DNA of 64,000 bases from Actinotalea soli (GTDB lineage Bacteria > Actinomycetota > Actinomycetes > Actinomycetales > Cellulomonadaceae): contig NZ_JAGEMK010000001.1 of NCBI RefSeq assembly GCF_017565425.1, positions 558,001 through 622,000 of the forward strand. Reading direction: 5' to 3'. The notes below the pieces were generated by a model. That model made no database searches, was not told the DNA's origin, and worked only from the letters and a program-made list of their open reading frames with translations. A program made the translations under genes and the position numbers. This document shows, piece after piece, positions 56,172-64,000 of this stretch (position 1 is its first letter; each line of letters opens with the position of its first letter).

Positions 56172-58005
56172 GCAGGCTCCGCGACCTGCGCACCGATCCG
56201 CTGGTCCGAGCCGTGCTGCTGCTCGACGTCTCCTGGCGGCGGGCGGCAGCAGCGGTGCTGGCCGGAGCCGGAGCCCTGGGCAGCGCCGTCGCCCTCGCCG
56301 CCGTCTCGGCCTGGCTGATCGCCCGCGCCTCAAAGATGCCACCGGCGATGGAGCTCTCGATCGCGGCGGTGGCCGTGCGCACCTTCGGGATCACCCGCGG
56401 GCTGCTGCGCTACCTCGAGCGCCTCGTCTCGCACGACCTCGCCCTGCGCGGCATGACGACCCTGCGCACCGAGCTGTACTCCCGGCTCGCCGCCGGGCGG
56501 ACCGAGGCCCTGGTCGGCGTGCGGCGCGGTGACCTCCTCACCCGTGTCGGGGGCGACGTCGACCGCGTCGGGGACGCCGTCGTGCGTGGTCTGCTCCCGG
56601 CAGCGGTCGCGGCGGTCGTCGGTGCGGGAAGCATCGTGCTCCTCGCGGCCTTCCTCCCGGCGGCGGCGGCCTGGCTCGCGCTGTGCCTCGTCGTCGCGAG
56701 CGTGCTGGCGCCCTGGCTCGCCACCCGGGCGGCCGCGCGGCTCGAGCGCGAGCAGGCCCAGGCCCGCGCCGAGATCGGCGCCCTGACCCTCGTGCTCCTC
56801 GACGGAGCCGGGGAGCTCGCCGTCTCGGGCCGTGCCGCCGCCGTGCACGAGGCGCTCGCGCGCGCCGAGGCGGACCTCGCCCGGGCGACCGACCGCGCCG
56901 CACGCCCCGCTGCCGCGGCCACCGCCGCCGGCCCCCTCAGCACCGGACTCGCCGTGCTCGGTGCCCTGGTGCTCGGCATCCACGCGACCACGGTGGGGAC
57001 ACTGACCCCGGTCGAGCTCGCCGTCGTGGTGCTCACCCCCCTGGCAGCCTTCGAGGCGGCGACCCTGCTCCCCGGAGCCGGGGTCCAGCTGCTGCGCTCG
57101 CGCCAGGCCGCGACGAGGATCCTCGAGCTCCTCGACGCCGCGGCTGGGCCGGACCGGCACGACCGGGGGCCGGGCCCTGGTGACGGCGGCCGGGCCCGCA
57201 CGGCACCACGCCCGGCCGCCGCTGCGGCCCTCGGGGCCGCGCCCGGTCCCGTCCCCGTTCCCGTCCTCGAGGCCCGGGGTCTGTCCTGCGGCTGGCCGGG
57301 CGGCCCTGCCCTGCTCCGCGGGGTCGACCTGCACCTCGAGCCCGGTCGCTCGGTCGTCCTCGTCGGCCCCAGCGGCGTCGGCAAGACCACCCTCCTGCTG
57401 ACCCTCGCCGGGCTCCTGCCACCCCTGGCGGGACAGGTGCTGCTCGACGGCCAGCCGCTGGTCGACCTGCCGGCCGGCCGGCGCTCGGCGAGCATCGCGA
57501 TGACCGGTGAGGACGCCCACGTCTTCGACACCACCGTGCTGGAGAACCTCCGGGTGGCCCGGGGCGGCGTGGACGAGACCACCGCCCGCGCAGCCCTGGA
57601 GCAGGTCGGCCTCGGGGCCTGGCTCGCACGGCTGCCCGCTGGTCTGGGCACCGTCCTGGGCACCGACGCCGCCCAGGTCTCCGGGGGCGAGCGCCGACGC
57701 CTGCTCGTGGCCCGGGCCCTCCTCGCCCCCGCTCCCCTGCTCCTGCTCGACGAGCCCACCGAGCACCTCGACCGCCAGGGGGCCACCCTGCTGGACGACC
57801 TCGTCGGACTGCGCGCGCCGCTCGTCCGGGACCGCGGCCTCCTCGTCGTGACGCACCGCCTCGCCGGGGTGGAGGCCGCCGACGAGGTGCTTCTGCTGGC
57901 CCCGGACGGCAGGATCAGCGCGCGGGGCGAGCACCGTGCGATGCTCTCCCGAGAGGACTCCGCGGCGTACCGGGCCGCGTGGCAGCACGAGAGGCAGGAA
58001 GTCCG

Positions 58006-58009
<4 letters not shown>
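56168..58009 (+). CDS. cydC: ABC exporter CydC (cytochrome bd assembly)
   Basis: Partner of CydD, 613 residues: six hydrophobic segments and a Pro/Ala linker (about residues 330-365), then the ATPase domain with GPSGVGKTT, VSGGERRRL and LLLLDEPTEHLD. ATG 56168 overlaps the cydD stop by 4 nt; the open frame upstream of it is a shadow of cydD. Confidence 0.93.
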
Positions 58010-59709
<1,700 letters not shown>

Positions 59710-59735
59710 GCCGACGGGCCCCGCGGTCCCCCGGC

Positions 59736-60416
59736 TCAGTCGGTCGCGTCCGAGCGCCAGGCGCTGCGCTTGTGCCCGGCCACCCACGCAGCCGCCTGGG
59801 TGCGTCGCTGCAGGCCCATCTTCGCGAGGAGCGAGGTGATGTGGTTCTTGACGGTCTTCTCGGCGACACCGAGCCGCTCGGCGATCTCCCGGTTGGACAT
59901 GCCCTCGCCGATGAGGTCCAGCACCTTGCGCTCGCTCGGGGTGAGCTCCTCGGTCGGGTCGTCATGCCCGGCACGACGTCGGGTGACGGTCCGCTCGTCG
60001 AGCAGGGTGCGCCCGGAGGCGACCGAACGGATCACGTCGGCGATCTCCGCGCCGCGCACGCTCTTGAGCACGTAGGCGGCGGCGCCGGCCTGCAGGGCTG
60101 CGGCGAGGGCGTCGTCGTCGTCGAAGGAGGTCAGGACGATGGCCCGGGTGTCGGGAAGGGTCTCGCGCAGAGAGGTCATGAGGTCGATGCCGGTACCGTC
60201 CGGCAGCTGCAGGTCGACGAGCATCACCTGAGGGCGGACGAGGTTGGCTCGGCGGATGCCCTCAGCCACCGAGCCTGCCTCCGCGACAACGCCCATGCCG
60301 TCGGTGCGGTCGATCACCTCCGCGATCCCGCGCCGTACGACCTCGTGGTCGTCGACGATCATCACGGCGATGTCTGCTGCGGGCCCGGACGCTGCGGGCG
60401 AGACGGTGGCTGCCAC
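59736..60416 (-). CDS. NarL/FixJ-family response regulator, DevR-like
   Basis: A 226-residue regulator: receiver domain with acidic pair VDDHEVVRRG, phosphorylation site Asp68 (VMLVDLQLPDG), switch Thr in VLTSFDD and Lys in YVLKS; LuxR-type HTH with LTPSERKVLDLIGEGMSNRE and AEKTVKNHITSLLAKMGL. It strongly resembles DevR/DosR, including RRTQAA after the HTH. It converges on the kinase gene with a 26-nt gap and follows mutM by 9 nt, so it may be in a different transcript from its partner. Start is GTG 60416. Confidence 0.9.
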   Translation of the reverse strand: MAATVSPAASGPAADIAVMIVDDHEVVRRGIAEVIDRTDGMGVVAEAGSVAEGIRRANLVRPQVMLVDLQLPDGTGIDLMTSLRETLPDTRAIVLTSFDDDDALAAALQAGAAAYVLKSVRGAEIADVIRSVASGRTLLDERTVTRRRAGHDDPTEELTPSERKVLDLIGEGMSNREIAERLGVAEKTVKNHITSLLAKMGLQRRTQAAAWVAGHKRSAWRSDATD

Positions 60417-60425
60417 AGGTCGATC

Positions 60426-61352
60426 CTAGGGAACTCGGGGCCTCGAGGGCACGCGCCGTGCCGTGCGCGGTCGAGGCTGGCACCCCGGACAGGTGAACGA
60501 CGAGCGGTTCATGAAGGCTTCACGGACCACCGGCCGACCGCAGCGCGGGCACGGTCGCCCGGCCTGGCCGTAGACCGCGAGGGACCGGTCGAAGTACCCC
60601 GAGGCCCCGTTCACGTTGACGTACAGGGCGTCGAAGCTGGTCCCGCCGGCCACCAGGGCCTCGCGCATGACCTCCTCGGCGGCGTCGAGCACGGTGACGA
60701 CCTGGGCCGGTCGCAGGGCGTCAGCAGGGCGCGCGTAGTGGGTCCGGGCCCGCCACAGGGCCTCGTCCGCGTAGATGTTGCCGATGCCCGAGACGAGCCC
60801 CTGGTCGAGCAGCACCCGCTTGATGTCGCTCCGCCGCCGCCGCACCGCTGCGACGAGGCCGGTGCGGTCGAGGTGCGGGTCGAGCAGGTCTCGGCTGATG
60901 TGCGCCACCGGGACCGGGACCGCGGCGAGCTCGCTCCCCCGTCCACCCGGGGCGCCGTCGGGGGTGGTCAGGAGCTCGGTGACCGCGAGGTGGCCGAAGG
61001 TCCGCTGGTCGACGAAGTCGAGCACCCGAGAGCCCTGGGGGCCCTCGAGGGTGAGCCGGGCGCGCAGGTGCGGGTGGTCGGGGCCCGGGGTGTCTCGCAC
61101 CAGGAGCTGGCCGCTCATGCCCAGGTGGGCCATGAGCGCCTCGCCCGAGTCGAGCAGGACCCACAGGTACTTGCCCCGCCGCACGGCCGCGGTGAGGGTC
61201 CGTCCACGCAGGGCCGCAGCGAAGTCGAGGGCCCCACCCTCGTGGCGGCGCACGGCCGACCCGCGCCTGACCTCGACCTCCTCGACCGCGCTGCCCAGGA
61301 CGTGACGGGCCAGACCATCCCGCACGGTCTCGACCTCGGGGAGCTCAGGCAC
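60426..61352 (-). CDS. mutM: Formamidopyrimidine-DNA glycosylase
   Basis: Excises 8-oxoguanine. The catalytic N-terminus [13 protein letters not shown] directly follows the initiator, which fixes GTG 61352 as the start (308 residues) because Pro2 is the nucleophile. The helix-two-turn-helix ([14 protein letters not shown]) and C-terminal zinc finger CPRCG...CPGC are intact. It overlaps rnc by 8 nt, the usual rnc-mutM pair. Confidence 0.95.
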   Translation of the reverse strand: MPELPEVETVRDGLARHVLGSAVEEVEVRRGSAVRRHEGGALDFAAALRGRTLTAAVRRGKYLWVLLDSGEALMAHLGMSGQLLVRDTPGPDHPHLRARLTLEGPQGSRVLDFVDQRTFGHLAVTELLTTPDGAPGGRGSELAAVPVPVAHISRDLLDPHLDRTGLVAAVRRRRSDIKRVLLDQGLVSGIGNIYADEALWRARTHYARPADALRPAQVVTVLDAAEEVMREALVAGGTSFDALYVNVNGASGYFDRSLAVYGQAGRPCPRCGRPVVREAFMNRSSFTCPGCQPRPRTARRVPSRPRVP

Positions 61353-61977
61353 CCTGCGCGAGGGCCTGGAGGGCACGGTAGGCCGCCGCGGCAGCCTCCT
61401 GCTCGGCGACCTTCTTGGATGGGCCGTTGCCGGTGCCGCGCACCTCGTCCGCGAGCACGATGCTCGCGGTGAACGTCCGTGCGTGGTCGGGGCCGTCGCC
61501 GTGGACCCGGTAGTCGGGGGACCCTAGCCCGAGGCGTGAGGCGAGCTCCTGGAGGGAGGTCTTCCAGTCCAGGCCCGCGCCGAGGTCGGCGGCGATCGCG
61601 AGGGTGGGGTCGACGAGCCTCTCGACCACCGTGCGCGCGACCTCGAGGCCGTGCGTCAGGTAGGTGGCACCGAGGATCGCCTCGAGGGTGTCGGAGAGGA
61701 TCGAGTCCTTGTCCCGTCCCCCGGTGGCGAGCTCCCCCTTGCCGAGGAGCAGGTACTCCCCCAGGCCGAGGTCGCGGGCGATCGCTGCGAGGGAGCGCTG
61801 CGAGACGGTCGCGGCCCGCATCTTGGCCAGCTCTCCCTCGGACAGCCCCGGGTGCCGCCGGTACAGCGCCTCGGTCACCACGAGCCCCAGCACCGTGTCG
61901 CCGAGGAACTCGAGGCGCTCGTTGGTGGGGATGCCGCCGGCCTCGTGGGCGAAGGAGCGGTGGGTCAGGGACAGCAC
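61345..61977 (-). CDS. rnc: Ribonuclease III, 5' end out of frame
   Basis: Double-strand-specific RNase. The intact frame holds [13 protein letters not shown], the signature [16 protein letters not shown], the catalytic [10 protein letters not shown] and a dsRNA-binding domain ([15 protein letters not shown] to the end). The expected N-terminus [12 protein letters not shown] is present at ATG 62045 but in another frame; a G/C homopolymer palindrome (61978-62015) lies between. One added base (or two removed) there would restore a 233-codon gene. The GTG at 61977 could start a protein missing the first helix, without a ribosome-binding site. I consider a sequence error or a real frameshift about equally likely. 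Confidence 0.88.
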   Translation of the reverse strand: MLSLTHRSFAHEAGGIPTNERLEFLGDTVLGLVVTEALYRRHPGLSEGELAKMRAATVSQRSLAAIARDLGLGEYLLLGKGELATGGRDKDSILSDTLEAILGATYLTHGLEVARTVVERLVDPTLAIAADLGAGLDWKTSLQELASRLGLGSPDYRVHGDGPDHARTFTASIVLADEVRGTGNGPSKKVAEQEAAAAAYRALQALAQGA

Positions 61978-62015
61978 GAGAAGCGGGGGGGGCCGGGGGG
62001 CCCCCCCCGCTTCTC
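61978..62015. repeat. G/C homopolymer palindrome breaking the rnc frame
   Basis: Arms of 15 nt, GAGAAGC followed by eight G and the exact complement, flank an 8-nt centre of CC and six G. It falls where RNase III usually has about ten non-repetitive residues. Such sequence is prone to slippage and to consensus error. Confidence 0.85.
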
Positions 62016-62083
62016 GGCAAGCTGAGCGGCAGGGTGCTCGGTCATCGACCGGTCACCTGCGTGAGGAGCACGACCGACAGCGG

Positions 62084-62281
62084 TCAGCGCGACTCGTGCT
62101 CGGTGCGCAGCGCCTCGGCGTACTGACGCCCCTTGTAGGCACCGCACGACGGGCAGGCCTGGTGGGGCCGCGTGTCGGCGGAGCACCGGGTGCAGGTCGT
62201 GAGGGTCGCGGCAGTCGTCTTCCACTGCGACCGACGCGCACGGGTGTTGCTGCGCGACATCTTGCGCTTCGGAACAGCCAC
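62084..62281 (-). CDS. rpmF: 50S ribosomal protein L32
   Basis: A 65-residue protein starting MAVPKRKMSRSNTRARRSQWK, with the zinc ribbon CTRC...CPSC; this is the zinc-containing (C+) form. Start is GTG. It lies 2 nt after the DUF177 stop, the conserved yceD-rpmF pair, and precedes rnc. Confidence 0.96.
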   Translation of the reverse strand: MAVPKRKMSRSNTRARRSQWKTTAATLTTCTRCSADTRPHQACPSCGAYKGRQYAEALRTEHESR

Positions 62282-62283
62282 GG

Positions 62284-62829
62284 CTAGCTCTCTTTCGTGT
62301 CGTCGAACAAGTGCTTCATCCGGTCGAGCTCAGCCCACCGGGGGTCCAGGATCTCGTGCTGGTGGTCCGCGTTCTCCGGGTCCGCCAGGCGTGCCCCGCA
62401 CTCGGAGCACAGACCTGGGCAGTCCGTCGAGCAGACCGGGCGGAACGGCAGTGCAGGCACCACGGCGTCCCGGACCACGGTCTCGGCGTCGATCAGGTCG
62501 CCGTCGAGCTCGCGGATCTCCTCCTCGTCGTCCCCGTCCTCGACCGCGACGCGAGCCCGCTCAGGATAGACGTACAGCTCCTGGATGCTGACGTCGATGC
62601 TCTCGACGACCTGCTCCAGGCAGCGTGCGCACTCCCCGACGGCCCGGCCACGGACGTGTCCGGAGACCAGGATCCCCTCCATGACGGACTCGAGCCTCAG
62701 GTCGAGGTCGAGGTCGTCACCGGCGGGGATGCCGATCACGGCGGTACCGAGATCCTCCGGCGCCTGCACCGTGCGGCGCACCTGTCGCATCGTCCCTGGT
62801 CGTCGGCCGAGATCGTGCGTGTCGAGCAC
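62284..62829 (-). CDS. DUF177 (YceD) protein
   Basis: A 181-residue protein with the family motifs RGRAVGECARCLEQV, acidic DGDLIDAETVVRDAVV and PVCSTDCPGLCSECG, a Cys cluster that may bind metal. YceD proteins are linked with 23S rRNA and L32 accumulation. GTG 62829 gives the longest frame; GTG or ATG at later positions (for example MRQVRRTV) would also fit. The 168 nt upstream hold no gene. Confidence 0.88.
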   Translation of the reverse strand: MLDTHDLGRRPGTMRQVRRTVQAPEDLGTAVIGIPAGDDLDLDLRLESVMEGILVSGHVRGRAVGECARCLEQVVESIDVSIQELYVYPERARVAVEDGDDEEEIRELDGDLIDAETVVRDAVVPALPFRPVCSTDCPGLCSECGARLADPENADHQHEILDPRWAELDRMKHLFDDTKES

Positions 62830-62997
62830 GAGGGGCGAACGAGGGTCGAGGGCGATCAGACGCTCCGCAGCATGGTCCGGGGTCGAGGGGTCTCGGTCCG
62901 CGCCGCGAGCGGCAGGACCAACGGGAGATGCTACGCCATGGCGGGGCCCCGCCCAAACAGGCGGCGTGCCGCGACGCGTGCGGTCTCCCGCCTGCCG

Positions 62998-63543
62998 TCA
63001 GGACGGTGAGTGCCGGGGGCGGTCCTCGGTCAGCCTGCCGGCCAGCTTGGCCCGGCCCGCCTGGACCTGGGTGACGACCTTGCCGAGGTCGATCTCGAAG
63101 TCCGCGAGACGACGGTCGCAGTAGTCGTCGGCCTCGCGGCGCATGCTCGCGGCCGTGCTCTCGGCCTCGGCCACGATCTCCCGGGCGCGGACCTCGGCCG
63201 CAGCGACCACCTGCTCGGTGCTGACGAGCTCCTCGGCCCGGCGGCGCGCGGCGGTCACGATCCCCTCGGCCTCGGCCCGCGCCTCGGTGAGGACCTGGTC
63301 CGCCCCGGCCAGGACCTCGTCGGCCTCGGTCAGCTGGGTGGGCAGCACGGCGTGGGCCTGGGCCAGCAGGTCCATGACCTCGGCGCGGTTGACCAGCACC
63401 GAGGAGGACATGGGCATGGCACGGGCCTGGGCGACGGCCTGCTCGAGGGCCTCGAGGATGCCGGTGAGCCCTTCGGACCGGACGGTCGGGGGGGCAGGCT
63501 CGGCGGGACCGCCGGGCCCCGACCCTGGTGCGCTTGGGTTCAT
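62998..63543 (-). CDS. Coiled-coil protein between coaD and DUF177
   Basis: A 181-residue soluble protein. A Pro/Gly-rich start is followed by a helical region from residue 27 to 170 with many Ala/Glu/Arg heptads (LTEARAEAEGIVTAARRRAEEL, shown in part), resembling DivIVA-like or ATP-synthase b-subunit-like coiled coils. A role in cell-wall growth is possible by analogy but unproven. ATG overlaps the coaD stop by 4 nt. It is a frequent neighbour of coaD in Micrococcales. Confidence 0.75.
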   Translation of the reverse strand: MNPSAPGSGPGGPAEPAPPTVRSEGLTGILEALEQAVAQARAMPMSSSVLVNRAEVMDLLAQAHAVLPTQLTEADEVLAGADQVLTEARAEAEGIVTAARRRAEELVSTEQVVAAAEVRAREIVAEAESTAASMRREADDYCDRRLADFEIDLGKVVTQVQAGRAKLAGRLTEDRPRHSPS

Positions 63544-64000
63544 CCTCGTGCTCCTTCGTCGTGGGCCCGTAGCCGGGCGCGGACCAGCTCGGCGACACCG
63601 GGCGGGACGAGGTCCTCGACCCGCCCGCCGTGCCGGGCGACGTCCTTGACCAGTGAGGAGGCGATGTGGGCGACGGCGCGGTCCGCCGGGACGAAGACCG
63701 TCTCGATCCCGGTCAGGTGCCGGTTCATCAGGGCCATCGGCAGCTCGGCGTCGTAGTCGGCCCCGCCACGCAGGCCCTTGAGCAGGGCCGTCGCGCCGAT
63801 CTCCTGGCAGAAGTCCACCAGGAGCCCCGGCACCACCTCGACCCGCGCTCCGGGGATCTCGGCGACGGCCGAGCGTGCCAGACCGACCCGGTCCTCGACG
63901 CTCAGCAGGGCGCTCTTGCTCGCGTTCCGCGCGACGCCCACGACCACCTCGTCGAAGAGCCTCGTCCCGCGGCGGACGACGTCGAGGTGCCCGAGGGTGA
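63540..64000 (-). CDS. coaD: Phosphopantetheine adenylyltransferase, 5' end cut by the window
   Basis: Coenzyme A synthesis enzyme. The visible 153 codons begin in TLGHLDVVRRGTRLFDEVVVGVARNASK, so only the first dozen residues (with the GSFDPxxxGH start) are outside. FCQEIGATALLKGLRGGADYDAEL and SSLVKDVARHGGRV are family motifs. It heads the coaD-coiled coil-DUF177-rpmF-rnc-mutM series. Confidence 0.94.
   Translation of the reverse strand, partial: TLGHLDVVRRGTRLFDEVVVGVARNASKSALLSVEDRVGLARSAVAEIPGARVEVVPGLLVDFCQEIGATALLKGLRGGADYDAELPMALMNRHLTGIETVFVPADRAVAHIASSLVKDVARHGGRVEDLVPPGVAELVRARLRAHDEGARG

Overview
The window is a gene-dense, very GC-rich stretch of chromosome (roughly 70% G+C by eye), with frequent GTG starts, many 1-4 nt start/stop overlaps and several leaderless-looking promoters. 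The gene content fits an actinobacterium of the order Micrococcales, probably close to Cellulomonadaceae: CIRCE-hrcA-dnaJ-rsmE, ybeY-era, long leuA with an attenuator, DUF3097, tandem DUF4870 genes, an RNase E with a huge N-terminal extension, cydABDC, and a DevR/DosS-like pair. This is core chromosome. I see no transposase, phage gene, CRISPR array or integrative element.

Layout. 1-1712: a truncated YibE/F gene and glyS. 1825-5117: a zinc uptake operon (znuA-znuC-znuB-zur) behind two tandem Zur-type palindromes. 5118-17346: a DedA protein on the plus strand, then a long leftward block of uppS, recO, leuA (with a leucine leader peptide and attenuator), a membrane alpha/beta hydrolase, era, ybeY, phoH-like, a HIT protein, rsmE, dnaJ and hrcA with CIRCE. 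A Gmad2 lipoprotein faces this block. 17386-20754: DUF1059, an EAL-domain protein, DUF3097 and two DUF4870 membrane proteins. 20866-24583: hemW, lepA and rpsT.

24783-26493 is the most unusual locus. An XRE-HTH/TPR regulator of RRNPP-like architecture lies directly downstream of a 42-codon gene, too short for ordinary gene calling, that encodes a secreted peptide with a signal sequence and a Cys-Cys C-terminus. Three spaced direct repeats sit upstream of the peptide gene. I read this as a candidate peptide pheromone (quorum-sensing) circuit; it is an inference and needs testing.

26619-34031: holA, comEC, comEA, degV and leuS. 34121-39341: a fatty-acid desaturase, a YceI protein preceded by a coupled small ORF, a membrane-bound metallophosphoesterase and a Ca2+/Na+ antiporter. 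39455-39527: tRNA-Ala(GGC). 39625-48160: histidine phosphatase, rsfS, a disordered membrane-anchored protein, nadD, a 49-aa membrane protein, proA, proB, obg, rpmA and rplU. 48387-51581: RNase E/G.

51875-60416: cytochrome bd oxidase operon cydABDC, followed in the same operon by a DosS-like GAF histidine kinase. Its likely partner, a DevR-like response regulator, is encoded convergently. A perfect 14-bp palindrome of DevR-box type upstream of cydA suggests the pair controls the oxidase. 60426-64000: mutM, rnc (frame broken in a G/C homopolymer palindrome), rpmF, DUF177, a coiled-coil protein and a truncated coaD.
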